Shown here: positions 1-8,763 of the stretch, piece after piece
Layout of the letters: the number at the start of each line of letters is the position of its first letter
How positions within the stretch are numbered: the stretch's first letter is position 1
Source: Massilia timonae CCUG 45783
GTDB lineage: Bacteria; Pseudomonadota; Gammaproteobacteria; Burkholderiales; Burkholderiaceae_D
Direction: 5' to 3'
Length of the DNA stretch: 37,722 nucleotides
NCBI RefSeq assembly: GCF_000315425.1
Contig: NZ_JH992925.1
Location: forward strand, 290,901 to 328,622
Position numbers and translations under genes: made by a program
The notes under the pieces: model-generated
What the model was told of the DNA's origin: nothing
Databases searched by the model: none
The model's input: the letters and a program-made list of their open reading frames with translations, nothing else

Positions 1-1
1 G

Positions 2-2544
2 AACGGCGCCTGGCGGCGCATCGGCCGCGACCAGGGTGTCGACGAGGCCGGCGCCCGCGCCGTGTTCGTCGACCGCGACGGCGTGCTGTGGGTTGCCGGC
101 GAACGCAAGCTCCATTACCTGCGCGAGGGCGCCGGGCGCTTCACCGACACCGGCCTGCGGCTCGATGGCGTGAGCCAGATCGCGCAGGCGCCCGATGGCG
201 CGCTGTGGCTGGCCGAGCGCCGGGGCGGCCGGATGCACCGCGTGGTGCTGCACGAGAATGGGCTGTCGTCCGGCACGGCGCCGCTCGATGCGCCCGCAAC
301 CAGCCTCGTGTTCGACGGCGCCGGCGGCCTGTGGCTCGGCACGGCCGGCCGCGGCCTGCTGCACGTGGCGCGCCCGGACGGCCTGGCGGCGCTGGCCGGC
401 GCCAGCCGCTTCACGGCCAGGCACGGCCTGAGCTCGGACTTCGTGTGGCGGCTGCACCTGGATCGCGCCGGCAATCTGTGGGTCGGCACCAATGCCGGCC
501 TGGACCGCTTTCGGCCGCGCATCCTGGCGCCGTCGGCGTTCCCGCCCGGCGCGCTGAACGTGGCGCTGGCCGCCGGCGGCGACGGCAGCCTGTGGGGCGG
601 TCCGGGCAGCGGCTCGGCGCTGCGGCTGCAGGGCGGCAGCGTGCGGGCGCTGGCAATGCCGGCGCCGGTCAACAGCGCCATCAGCGACGCCGAAGGCGGC
701 ATCTGGATGGCCGGTCCGGCCGGCATCTGGCGCGCGCGCGGCGCCCGGCTGGAATTCGTGGCCGACCTGCCCCCGGCGCCGCCGGCCAGGCGCCGGTGCG
801 CGCGATGGCGCGCGATGCGCAGGGCGTGCTGTGGGTCTCGATCAACAAGGTGGGCCTGTTCCGGCGCGAGGCGCAAGGATGGGTGCGCGCGCCCGTGGCG
901 CCAGGGCGCGGCAGCCAGCGCATGCCGGTCAGCGCGCTGGCCGCGCCCGACGGCTGGTTGTGGTTCGGCTACCGCGACGGCCTGCTCGAAGCGCGCCGCG
1001 GCGGGCAGACGCTGCGCTGGAGCGCGTCCGACGACCTTGGCCATGTCACCGCGCTGGCGCACCACGCGGGCCGCACCTGGGTCGGCGGCCAGCATGGCCT
1101 GGCGTATGTCGAAGCGGGCCGCCTGCGCCGCCTGCCGCTGCCGGACGACGGCGCGTTCGACAACATCTATGCCATCGTCCCGGTCGCGGCGGCCACCGGG
1201 GCTGCCGATGTCGACCTGTGGCTGCATGCCAGGGCGGGCATTTTCCAGATCGGCGCCGCCGAGCTGCGGCGCGCGATGGCCAGGCCCGGCCACCGGATCC
1301 GTTATCGTTCCTTCGACGCGCTGGGCGGCCTGGCGAACGATCCGCACCAGGTGCTGCCGTTGCCGACCGCCGTGCGCGGCGCCGATGGCCGGCTGTGGTT
1401 TTCCACGAGCGGCGGGGTGGTGTCGCTCGACCCCGCGCGCCTGCCGCCCGCCGAGCCCGGGCCGATGGTCGGGATCGAGGCGGTCAGCGTGGACGGCGCC
1501 CGGGTGGACCCCGCTGCCTCGCTCGGTCTGGCGCCACAGGCGCAGCGCATCGCCATCGACTACACGGCGCCGAGCCTGGCCGCGCCGGAGCGCCTGGGGT
1601 TTCGCTACCGGCTGGATGGCTTCGACACCGACTGGGTGGACGCCGGCCGTGCGCGCCAGGCCATCTATACCGGCCTGGCGCCGGGCGCCTATCGCTTTCG
1701 CGTCATCGCCCTGAACAAGGATGGCGTGCCAAGCCCGCGCGAGGCGGTGTTGCCGTTCAGGGTGGCGCAGGCGTTCTACCGTCATCCGCTGTTCCTGGCC
1801 GGCGCCGCCGTGCTGGCGCTGGCCGCCCTGCGGCTGGCCTACCGGGCCACGGCGCGCCGCGCCGCCGAGCGCGTGCGCGACCGCCTGCAGGAACGCCACC
1901 GCGAACGCGAGCGCATCGCGCGCGAGCTGCACGACACCCTGCTGCAGGGCGTGCACGGACTGGTGCTGCGCTTCCAGGCGGCGGCCGACACGCTGCCCAC
2001 GGACGCGCCCGCCCGCGCGCGCCTGGAACAAGCCCTGGTGCGCGCCGACCAGGTGCTGGTCGAGGGGCGCGAGCGCGTGCGCGCGCTGCGTGGCGGTCCG
2101 CTCGACACGCGCGAGCTGCACGAGGCGCTGGCGGCGGCCGGCGAGGAACTGGCCGCGCAATGGGCCTGCGGCTTCGCATTCGCGGTGCGTGGGACGGTGC
2201 GACGCCTGCAGCCGGCCGTCCTGGACGAGGTTTGCCGGATCGGTCTCGAGGCGCTGCGCAACGCCTTCGCCCATGCCCGGGCCGCGCAGGTCAGGATCGA
2301 GGTCGTGTACCGGCGCTCCGCCTTCGTGCTGACGGTCACGGACGACGGCCGCGGCATCGATCCGGCCTGGCTGCGCGAGCAGGGCCGCCCCGACCACTGG
2401 GGCTTGCGCGGCATGCGCGAACGCGCCGAGCGCATCGGCGCCAGGCTCGACATCCACAGCGGCGGCGGTCGGGAGGGATGGCGCGGCACGCGGGTGGCGC
2501 TGACGCTGCCGGCGCGCATGGCTTACCGGGGTCGCCCGTTCTGA
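2..2544 (+). pseudogene. Two-component regulator propeller sensor histidine kinase, frameshifted and cut by the left window edge
   Basis: The reading frame is open to the left edge, so the N-terminus lies outside. Repeated beta-propeller blades (DGVLWVAG, GNLWVGTNAGLDRF, GRLWFSTSGGVV) are followed by a Y_Y_Y-like domain (FRYRLDGFDTDWVDAG), one membrane helix near 1785-1845 and a HisKA_3 kinase core. The phospho-acceptor His is in ELHDTLLQG (codon at 1930); the ATPase has EALRNAFAHA, DDGRGID and GLRGMRERA. Propeller coding runs in one frame to about 770 and continues one frame back from about 781. Adding one C to the CCCCC run at 770-774 restores a single protein. This is either a real inactivating mutation or a homopolymer error. 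The family normally works with a LuxR-type regulator; none is visible here. Architecture is certain, ligand unknown. Confidence 0.85.
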
Positions 2545-2588
2545 GCAGGAGACGCAGCCGGAAGCTGGTGTGGCTTGCCCGAATTATT

Positions 2589-2608
2589 GAGAATGGGATA
2601 TCATTATC
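2589..2608. promoter_or_regulatory. Putative Fur box upstream of the TonB-dependent receptor
   Basis: The stretch GAGAATGGGATATCATTATC resembles the Fur 6-6-1-6 array: CATTATC matches exactly, GAGAAT matches five of six bases, but one extra base lies in the middle. It is 49 bases before the receptor start. Iron control of such receptors is established knowledge. The site here is an inference from an imperfect match. Confidence 0.5.
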
Positions 2609-2656
2609 GAATCGATGCCCTGGCATCCTTTCCCGTCGTACTCCTCTACTTCAATA

Positions 2657-4705
2657 ATGAAAACAAAGCTCCTCCCCCTGGCGCTGGGCCTGTCCTCGCT
2701 CGCGTCCGCCGTCCACGCCGCCGACCCCACGATCGTGATGGGCGAAGTGCGCGTCAGCGCCCAGCGCGACGCCGGCGCGCTGCGTCCGAGCACCGTGCTG
2801 ACCTCGGTCGACGTGCTCGGCGCCGACAAGATCGAGGACAAGCACGTCGCCAGCAGCTGGGAACTGGTCGGGCAGCTGCCGGGCACCCAGATGACCGAAA
2901 CCCGCATGGGCGCCGAGTCGGGCAAGGCGACCTTCCGCGCCTTCAATGGCGAAGGGTATATCAACGCCATCAAGGTGCTGATCGACGGCATTCCGAGCAA
3001 TGTCAACAGCGGCAACCAGCGCTTCATCGATATGATCTTCCCGCTCGAAGTCGACTATGTCGAAGTGGTGCGCGGCACCAACGACCCGCGCTACGGTCTG
3101 CACAACATCGGCGGCAACATCAACCTCGGGACGCGCCAGGGCGGCAACTACTTCGACGGCCGTTTCACCGTCGGCAGCTTCGACACGCGCGAAGCCCAAC
3201 TGGTCTATGGGCGCGAGGCCGACGGCTTTTCCCAGAACTATGTCTTGGCAAGACAGGATGCCAACAGCTACCGCCGCAGCCACGGCGATTCGGAGCGCTA
3301 CACGGCGGCCGGCAAGTGGTTCCTCACGTCGAAGGACAAGTCGCTCACCGGCGGCATCGTGCTGCGCACCTACAAGCATGACGCCGACGAGCCAGGCTTT
3401 TTGACCGCCACCGAACTGGCCGCCGACCGGCGCCAGTCGCCGGCCAAGAACGTCAACGACATCACCTACCGCGAGATGAACCACGCCAGTGCCCACCTGG
3501 ACTGGCAAATCTCGAAAGACGCCTTCCTCAGCAACAAGCTGTACTACAACGATTACCACGACGACCGCCGCGTCACCTTCACCAGCAACCCGGAAGGCAA
3601 CGGGCCGCGCCAGCGCCGCGAGTGGGATGAGCACCAGTTCGGCTTCATGAGCACGCTGACCTGGCGCGCCAGCGAGCGTGTCACGGTCGACGGCGGCGTG
3701 AACACAGAGCGCCAGAACAATTTCTACAAGCGTTCACGCTACGCGTATGCGATGCCGACCGATTTCAGCAATCCGGCGCGGGTGCAAAACGACGACCGCT
3801 ATTACCTGAACAACGTTGGCGCCTACGCCCAGGCGGTGATCAAGGCCACCGACACGCTGCGCATCGTGCCGGGTTACCGGGTCGACCGTTTCACCGGCAG
3901 CAATCCGCTGCCCGGCGGCGGATCGGCCGGCCTGCAGGACTACGGCTGGATCAAGCAGCCGAAACTGAGCATGGTGTACTCCCCGGCCGAGGACGTCAGC
4001 GTGTACGCCAACTGGGGCCGCACCTTCCAGATTCTGACCGGATCGGTCATGCCGGCCTACCTGCTGCCGGGGCAGGGGCCGTTCGACGCCTCGAGCAATA
4101 CCGGCAAGGAAATCGGCATCAAGCTCAAGCCGAGCGCGCGTTCCGACCTGCGCCTGGCGATCTGGCGCCAGGACGCCTCCGGCGAGGCGGCGAACATGCC
4201 GGCCACCGGCACCTCGGTGGCGCTCGGCGAGACGCGGCGCGAGGGCATCGACCTGCAATTGTCTGGCCGCCTGTCGGACCGGCTCCAGGTCTGGGCGTCG
4301 CATTCGCTCCAGAAGGCCGAGGCGGTGAGCGCCATGACCGACGCCGGCGTTTCGCTGGCCGGCAAGGAACTGTTTTCGACGCCGCGCTACATCAGCAACG
4401 TCGGCCTCGACTACCATCCGTCCGAGCGCTGGCACCTCGGCCTGCAGGGCCGGGCGCAGGGAGATTACTACATCGACCGTGCGAACCAGCTCGGCAAGTA
4501 CGGCGGCTTCGTGTTGTTCGATGCCAATGTGTCGTATGCAATCACGCCACGCGTGAGCATCGACCTGCAGGTCAAGAACCTGGCCGACCGTCGTTACGAA
4601 TATGCGTGGTACGACGAGTACTGGTGGCCGGCCGGTCAGGCCCAACCGATGTATTCGTCGGGCAACGGTCGCGCGGCGTATGTATCGCTGAACGTGAAAC
4701 TGTAA
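2657..4705 (+). CDS. TonB-dependent outer-membrane receptor
   Basis: Predicted 682-residue receptor that would take a ligand, probably a ferric siderophore, across the outer membrane using TonB energy. The start at 2657 is chosen because it opens a clean signal peptide (MKTKLLPLALGLSSLASAVHA, cut before ADPTIV); an upstream in-frame ATG at 2615 would add 14 residues before it. The plug domain covers about residues 35-160 (VRVSAQR, VLIDGIPSN, VDYVEVVRGTNDPRYG, NIGGNINLGTRQ), followed by a 22-strand-type barrel with late motifs GKEIGIKL and VKNLADRRYEYAW. The last residue is Leu rather than the usual Phe or Trp. A Fur-like site precedes it, and an iron-type PepSY operon lies 1 kb away, supporting an iron role. 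The substrate cannot be told from sequence alone. Confidence 0.9.
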   Translation: MKTKLLPLALGLSSLASAVHAADPTIVMGEVRVSAQRDAGALRPSTVLTSVDVLGADKIEDKHVASSWELVGQLPGTQMTETRMGAESGKATFRAFNGEGYINAIKVLIDGIPSNVNSGNQRFIDMIFPLEVDYVEVVRGTNDPRYGLHNIGGNINLGTRQGGNYFDGRFTVGSFDTREAQLVYGREADGFSQNYVLARQDANSYRRSHGDSERYTAAGKWFLTSKDKSLTGGIVLRTYKHDADEPGFLTATELAADRRQSPAKNVNDITYREMNHASAHLDWQISKDAFLSNKLYYNDYHDDRRVTFTSNPEGNGPRQRREWDEHQFGFMSTLTWRASERVTVDGGVNTERQNNFYKRSRYAYAMPTDFSNPARVQNDDRYYLNNVGAYAQAVIKATDTLRIVPGYRVDRFTGSNPLPGGGSAGLQDYGWIKQPKLSMVYSPAEDVSVYANWGRTFQILTGSVMPAYLLPGQGPFDASSNTGKEIGIKLKPSARSDLRLAIWRQDASGEAANMPATGTSVALGETRREGIDLQLSGRLSDRLQVWASHSLQKAEAVSAMTDAGVSLAGKELFSTPRYISNVGLDYHPSERWHLGLQGRAQGDYYIDRANQLGKYGGFVLFDANVSYAITPRVSIDLQVKNLADRRYEYAWYDEYWWPAGQAQPMYSSGNGRAAYVSLNVKL

Positions 4706-4740
4706 GTCCGCGGCGGGCGGTTGGATCGACAGTCGCATGC

Positions 4741-4771
4741 AAAAGGGCGCGCCGGAGGGCGCGCCCTTTTT
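4741..4771. terminator. Bidirectional intrinsic terminator between the receptor gene and sodA
   Basis: A 13-bp stem AAAAGGGCGCGCC / GGCGCGCCCTTTT with a GGAG loop ends in a T-run. The A-run on the other side makes it work in both directions, which suits the two convergent genes. Confidence 0.9.
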
Positions 4772-4786
4772 CAGCAGCCGGTCGAC

Positions 4787-5425
4787 TTAGCCGGCCTGGC
4801 TGCCCAACGCCTCATCGTAACGACGCTCGACTTCGGCCCAGTTGATGATGTTGAAGAAGGCCGCGATATAGTCAGGACGCTTGTTCTGGTACTGCAGGTA
4901 ATAGGCGTGCTCCCACACGTCCAGGCCCAGGATCGGCGTGCCGCCCGACATGCCGGCGAACTCGCCCATCAGCGGATTGTCCTGGTTGGCGCTGCTTTCG
5001 ACCAGCAGCTTGCCGTCCTTGCCCAGGGTCAGCCAGGCCCAGCCGCTACCGAAGCGGGTCTGGGCGGCCTTGGTGAAGGCGTCCTTGAACCGGTCGAATC
5101 CGCCGAGGTCGTCCTCGATGGCCTTGGCCAGCTTGCCCGAAGGCTGGCCGCCATCCGGGCTCAGCACGGTCCAGAACAGCGCGTGGTTGGCGTGGCCGCC
5201 GCCGTTGTTGCGCACCACGGTGTGGATGTTCTGCGGCAGCGCGCCGATATTGCTGATCAGTTCTTCGACCGGCACCTCGGCCACGCTGGCCTCGGCCAGG
5301 GCGTTGTTGACGTTGGTGATATAGGTCTGGTGGTGCTTGGTGTGGTGGATTTCCATCGTGCGCGCATCGAAATGCGGCTCGAGGGCATCGTAGGCGTACG
5401 GCAGTGGCGGCAGTGCATAAGGCAT
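4787..5425 (-). CDS. sodA: Superoxide dismutase, Mn type
   Basis: Converts superoxide to hydrogen peroxide and oxygen in the cytoplasm; 212 residues, the usual length. The start at 5425 gives MPYALPPLPYAYDALEPHFD, closely like E. coli SodA, with GGAG seven bases upstream. Metal ligands are visible: H27, H81, D169 and H173 (DVWEHAYY). The metal-type markers favour manganese: G77 before HANH, and Q148 in SANQDNPL supplies the outer-sphere Gln from the C-terminal half, whereas Fe enzymes supply it from the N-terminal half. A cambialistic enzyme is possible. The gene faces the TonB receptor across a shared terminator and has a SoxR-type promoter about 90 bases upstream. A Mn enzyme makes sense beside Fur-controlled genes because it works under iron limitation. 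Confidence 0.95.
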   Translation of the reverse strand: MPYALPPLPYAYDALEPHFDARTMEIHHTKHHQTYITNVNNALAEASVAEVPVEELISNIGALPQNIHTVVRNNGGGHANHALFWTVLSPDGGQPSGKLAKAIEDDLGGFDRFKDAFTKAAQTRFGSGWAWLTLGKDGKLLVESSANQDNPLMGEFAGMSGGTPILGLDVWEHAYYLQYQNKRPDYIAAFFNIINWAEVERRYDEALGSQAG

Positions 5426-5479
5426 GATCATTCTCCGTTCAGATGGTTGGGAACACTGTTCCGGCATGAAACGTTGCAC

Positions 5480-5497
5480 CGGGACCGGTCGGTCCCG
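5480..5497. promoter_or_regulatory. 18-bp perfect dyad in the predicted sodA leader
   Basis: CGGGACCG-GT-CGGTCCCG is a perfect 8-2-8 inverted repeat. It lies between the predicted sodA transcription start (about 5512) and the start codon (5425), so it would be either a leader hairpin with a four-base loop or a second operator. No known consensus is recognised. Confidence 0.5.
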
Positions 5498-5518
5498 CGG
5501 TTTGCATGGTCAGGTCGT

Positions 5519-5549
5519 ATTACACAACCTCAAGCGTGCTTGAGGTCAA
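5519..5549 (-). promoter_or_regulatory. SoxR-type promoter of sodA
   Basis: On the minus strand: -35 TTGACC (5549-5544), a 19-base spacer, and -10 TGTAAT (5524-5519). The spacer holds the dyad ACCTCAAG-cacg-CTTGAGGT (5527-5546), with the same 7-4-7 half-site arrangement as the E. coli soxS operator. Over-long 19-base spacers with a central dyad are the hallmark of MerR-family activators, and these half-sites are those of SoxR. soxR itself is not in the window. Confidence 0.85.
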
Positions 5550-5651
5550 GTGAAATGCGCGACCCTCTCGATCGCGCCGTTCCAGCGACGTGCCATGCGG
5601 GCAAAACCGGCAAGCAGGACGGGGCGTGCGGCCGCGCACCCCAGGGATGAC

Positions 5652-5978
5652 TCACCGGGCGCCTGATCCTGTCCAGAATACCAGCATCCCGAGGATGCTG
5701 GCGCGCCAGGTGAGCGTGAAGGCGATCGTGAGCGTGGCGCCGGCCAGCGCCATGAACCATACCAGCACCGCGATCGACGGCGAATCCACCGTCAGGCAGA
5801 GCACCAGCGACAGCAGCAGGGCGGCGGCGCCGCCCAGGCGCAGGGTCTTGGCCAGGGCCGGGGAAAGAGGCGCCGCGCCCCTTGCCTGGGTCCAGTGCAC
5901 GTCCATCGACAGGGCGAGCCACCCCATGCCGGCGACGCAGGCCAGCAGGGCCAGCAGCAGGAGCAGCGCGTCAGGCAT
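5652..5978 (-). CDS. DUF3325 family small membrane protein
   Basis: A 108-residue protein made almost wholly of three or four hydrophobic helices: MPDALLLLLALLACVAGMGW at the N-terminus, then LGGAAALLLSLVLCLTV and IAVLVWFMALAGATLTIAF. It resembles DUF3325 proteins, which commonly sit with PepSY-helix and DUF3649 proteins in iron-acquisition loci; the family's biochemical role is not established. It is the last gene of a three-gene operon, and its start overlaps the end of the PepSY gene by eight bases, suggesting translational coupling. The family call rests on context plus topology. Confidence 0.8.
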   Translation of the reverse strand: MPDALLLLLALLACVAGMGWLALSMDVHWTQARGAAPLSPALAKTLRLGGAAALLLSLVLCLTVDSPSIAVLVWFMALAGATLTIAFTLTWRASILGMLVFWTGSGAR

Positions 5979-7650
5979 GGCCGGCCTCCAGGGTCACGTT
6001 CTTGAGCGCCAGCGGGCGCGCTGCGCGCTGGCGCAGCTTGCGCGCGGCCAGCAGCGCCAGCGCGGCGCTGGTGAGCATGAACAGGTCGGCGCCGGCCACC
6101 GGCCAGTAGCCGGAGGCGACCGTGCGCAGCAGGTGGTCGCCGGTGGTGATCCAGTTGAGCACCGGCGCCGTCACCGCCAGCACGGCGATGGCCAGGCACT
6201 GCTCGCGCCAGGCCGGGGCCAGGCGGCCCTCGGCGACCGCGGCGGTGCGCCAGAAGGCGTGCGCGCCAGCCGCCACCCAGCTGCCCCAGAACAGGTATTT
6301 CTCCATGGCGCCGCGCAGCGGCCAGCCGGCCGGCATGACGTCGGGCAGCAGGCGGTTGGCGATCAGCATCGTCAGGGTGGCCACCAGCATGCCGGTGACG
6401 ACCGTGACGGCCAGCGCGTCGACCACGCGCGCGCCGCTCACGCCCTGCCTGGCGTGCTGGCGCTTGCGCTTCTCGACGAAGAAGAACAGGCCGGTGGCGA
6501 TGCAGGCCGCGCCCGACAGGCCGCCCAGCACGTACAGCCAGCGCAGCAGCCAGTGCTTGAAGTGCTGCAGGTGCAGGCCGGTCAGGAATTCATTGATGCG
6601 CGCCACCACGGTCGGCGGCGGATCCTCGCGCAGCAGCTCGCCGGTGGAGGCCTTGAAGTGGATGCCTTCGCCGGTCAGCTGGACGCGGTCGGTGCCGGCG
6701 CGGTACACGCTGACATAGCCGTTGGCGTCGCCCACGTGCTGGATGTTCAGGTAGCCGACGTCGCCGGCCATGCCCTTGGCGGCCCAGCGGCGCTGCGCTT
6801 CGGCCACCATGGCGTCGACCGAGGCGAGCGGGGCCGCCACGCCGGCGCGGTCGTGCGGCAGGCCGGTTTCCTTCGATTCCATCATTTCATGGCGGTCGTG
6901 CAGCGGGGTCAGTTGGGTATGCGTGACCGGGAAATAGATATAGGCGAAGATCACCAGGCCGGTGAAGGCGAAGAAGAAGTGGAAGGGCAGGGCCACGACG
7001 CCGGTCAGGTTGTGCAGGTCGAGCATGCTGCGCTGGGTGCTCTTGTTCGGGCGGAAGGTGAACAGTTCGCGGAAGATCTTGCGGTGCATGATGACGCCGG
7101 TGACCAGGGCCATCAGCATCATCAGGGCAGAGAAGCCCACGATCCAGTAGCCGACGTTCTTCCAGTCGAGGGTCAGGCTGTAGTGCAGCGGATAGAAGAA
7201 TTCGCTGCCGATCTTGAGGCGGTCCACCGGCAGGGCCTCGCCCGTGCGCGGATCGACCGTGCGGTTGGCCCAGATCGCCGTTTCATGGTCTTTCGCATTC
7301 GGCACTTCGTAGCCGGCGAACAGCAGCAGCACCGGATCGCGGTGGGTGGTGTATGCGCCCCAGCTGCGCGGCGTGTCGAAGTGGGCCGGCAGCGGGCCGT
7401 CGGCCAGCGGCGCCGTCATGGCGCGGGCCGCGGCGTCGGGCTGCATCTCCTTGAAGATCGGCGCCAGCATCTTGTCGAACGACGGCATCGGCTGCGGTTC
7501 GTAGCGGGTGTCGGGGATGGCCCAGCGGTCGATCTCGCGGTCGAACACGGACAGCGAGCCGAAGAAGAACACGACCATCAGCACCAGGCCCAGCGCCAGG
7601 CCGAACCAGGTGTGCAGCCAGGCCATCGTATGGCGGAAGTTGGGAAACAT
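5971..7650 (-). CDS. PepSY-associated transmembrane helix protein, likely ferric-siderophore reductase type
   Basis: A 559-residue inner-membrane protein. The start at 7650 gives MFPNFRHTMAWLHTWFGLAL, a typical PepSY_TM beginning, one base after the stop of the upstream gene; a TTG at 7668 would add six residues. The first helix (LALGLVLMVVFFFGSLSVFD) is followed by a periplasmic PepSY region, a helix around WIVGFSALMMLMALVTGVIMH, then HDRHEMME and later helices. The His-rich helix ends (H14, H18, VIMHRK, LDLHNLTG, HWLLRWLYVLGG) could bind heme, as in family members linked to periplasmic reduction of ferric siderophores. That function is inferred. It is the middle gene of an operon under a strong Fur box. 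Confidence 0.88.
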   Translation of the reverse strand: MFPNFRHTMAWLHTWFGLALGLVLMVVFFFGSLSVFDREIDRWAIPDTRYEPQPMPSFDKMLAPIFKEMQPDAAARAMTAPLADGPLPAHFDTPRSWGAYTTHRDPVLLLFAGYEVPNAKDHETAIWANRTVDPRTGEALPVDRLKIGSEFFYPLHYSLTLDWKNVGYWIVGFSALMMLMALVTGVIMHRKIFRELFTFRPNKSTQRSMLDLHNLTGVVALPFHFFFAFTGLVIFAYIYFPVTHTQLTPLHDRHEMMESKETGLPHDRAGVAAPLASVDAMVAEAQRRWAAKGMAGDVGYLNIQHVGDANGYVSVYRAGTDRVQLTGEGIHFKASTGELLREDPPPTVVARINEFLTGLHLQHFKHWLLRWLYVLGGLSGAACIATGLFFFVEKRKRQHARQGVSGARVVDALAVTVVTGMLVATLTMLIANRLLPDVMPAGWPLRGAMEKYLFWGSWVAAGAHAFWRTAAVAEGRLAPAWREQCLAIAVLAVTAPVLNWITTGDHLLRTVASGYWPVAGADLFMLTSAALALLAARKLRQRAARPLALKNVTLEAGHA

Positions 7651-7651
7651 G

Positions 7652-7960
7652 TCAGACCCCCGACGCAATGATCAGGCTCTGCAGCCACCAGGCCACCGCG
7701 CTCATCAGCGCGCCGCCGCCCACCAGCACCAGCGCTACCTTGCGCAGCCCCTGGGTGGCGAAGGCCACCAGGAAGGCGGTCAGGAAGACCAGGAAACCGA
7801 TAATGTAAGACAGGTGCTCGGCATCGTGGAATTCCATGCCGGCGCTGTACAGCAGGGCGATGCCCAGGGCGACGACGCCCCAGGTGAAGGCGTAGCCGCC
7901 GAGGATGGCCACCGCGGTGCGCGAGGCGATGTGGCGGGGCGTCAGAGTGAGTGAGGTCAT
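7652..7960 (-). CDS. DUF3649 family small membrane protein
   Basis: A 102-residue inner-membrane protein with three predicted helices (AVAILGGYAFTWGVVALGIALL, LSYIIGFLVFLTAFLVAFAT, VALVLVGGGALMSAVAWWL). The start at 7960 (MTSLTLTPRHIASR) is preferred over an upstream ATG at 8014, because the latter lies inside the Fur box. It is the first gene of the leftward operon DUF3649-PepSY-DUF3325, a recurring set next to TonB siderophore receptors. Its role is unknown; the Fur site implies expression under iron limitation. The stop codon almost touches the next start, so the two are probably coupled. Confidence 0.82.
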   Translation of the reverse strand: MTSLTLTPRHIASRTAVAILGGYAFTWGVVALGIALLYSAGMEFHDAEHLSYIIGFLVFLTAFLVAFATQGLRKVALVLVGGGALMSAVAWWLQSLIIASGV

Positions 7961-8010
7961 GGTCGCGCTGGTTGGGCGTGGCAAGAATGATGGAAGCTGT
8001 AAATGAGACA

Positions 8011-8029
8011 GCAAATGATAATCATTCTC
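8011..8029. promoter_or_regulatory. Fur box of the DUF3649-PepSY-DUF3325 operon
   Basis: GCAAATGATAATCATTCTC matches 16 of 19 positions of the consensus GATAATGATAATCATTATC, including an unbroken core of thirteen bases. It lies 51 bases before the DUF3649 start. No other gene starts nearby: the flanking gene ends at 8149 on the same strand. This is a strong site. Confidence 0.88.
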
Positions 8030-8148
8030 ATGATAGATGCATCACGTCGCCTTGACAAGCAGTCACATGGAAATTGAACGTGGCCGTGGCCGACAAGCAT
8101 CGGAGGCCGTGCCGGCCCGTCTGGCCGGCCAGGAGAAGGGGCGAGGGC

Positions 8149-8727
8149 TCAGCGCTGTGTCCGGAGGTCGCGCTGGGCCGCGAGCGGGCGGATTTCGGTG
8201 GTCTGCTGCATGGTATTGCGCCATCCCTCCGGCCCCAGCACCCACATGCGGACATACCGTCCGCGCAGGTCGCGGGGACCGTCGGCGCCCTGCGCCGCCG
8301 CCCGGAACCGGCCCGTGACCAGCGCCGCCTGGCCATTGTCGAGCATCCGGATCTCGGTATCGTCGACTTCGTAGGAGCGGAACTCGTATTCGTCGCGCGT
8401 CAGCAGTTGCAGGAACTCGGTCCTGGTGCGGGCGCGGCCGCGCGTCTCGACGTGGTAATAGTCGCGGCTGATCAAGTGGCGCAGGGTGGCCACGTCGCGG
8501 CTGGACACGGCCTGGGCGCGCCGCTGCTCGGCCGCGCGCACGGCCGCGCGCATGGCCTCGCGCATGGCCTCGACATCACGCGCGGCGCCGGTCATACCCG
8601 GCATGGATACGGCGGATGCGGGTTTGGGCGCGCCGGACAGGGTGACGTCTTCCGCCATGCCGGCGGCGGCTGGCTGGAACACGGCGAGGCAGAGCAGGGC
8701 GCACGGCAGGAAGGGCAGGATTCGCAT
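8149..8727 (-). CDS. Secreted NTF2/SnoaL-like (DUF4440-type) protein
   Basis: A 192-residue protein with a signal peptide (MRILPFLPCALLCLAVFQPAAA), hence the start at 8727. After a Pro/Ala/Met-rich linker comes a helical stretch and a cone-fold pattern typical of the NTF2-like superfamily: AVSSRDVATLRHLISRDYYH, TRTEFLQLLTRDEYEFRSYE, LVTGRFRAAAQ, GRYVRMWVLGPEGWRNTMQQ. Members are often small binding proteins or enzymes of varied function, so no reaction is claimed. It stands alone, with a DNA stretch rich in A and T just upstream (8755-8800) likely carrying its promoter. A link with the neighbouring iron operon is not supported. Confidence 0.75.
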   Translation of the reverse strand: MRILPFLPCALLCLAVFQPAAAGMAEDVTLSGAPKPASAVSMPGMTGAARDVEAMREAMRAAVRAAEQRRAQAVSSRDVATLRHLISRDYYHVETRGRARTRTEFLQLLTRDEYEFRSYEVDDTEIRMLDNGQAALVTGRFRAAAQGADGPRDLRGRYVRMWVLGPEGWRNTMQQTTEIRPLAAQRDLRTQR

Positions 8728-8757
8728 GGTAGACAAATGAATGTTCGCACGGCGCAA

Positions 8758-8763
8758 GTATAT
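8758..8763 (-). promoter_or_regulatory. Candidate -10 box for the NTF2-like gene
   Basis: On the minus strand TATACT sits in an AT-rich stretch about 30 bases before the start codon. No convincing -35 is seen at 16-18 bases, so this is a weak call. Confidence 0.35.

Noticed and set aside
5590..7671. Long open frame opposite the PepSY gene
   Set aside because: Its protein is Gly/Ala/Arg/His/Gln-rich with no domain, as expected from the antisense of high-GC coding; the other strand has clear PepSY features.
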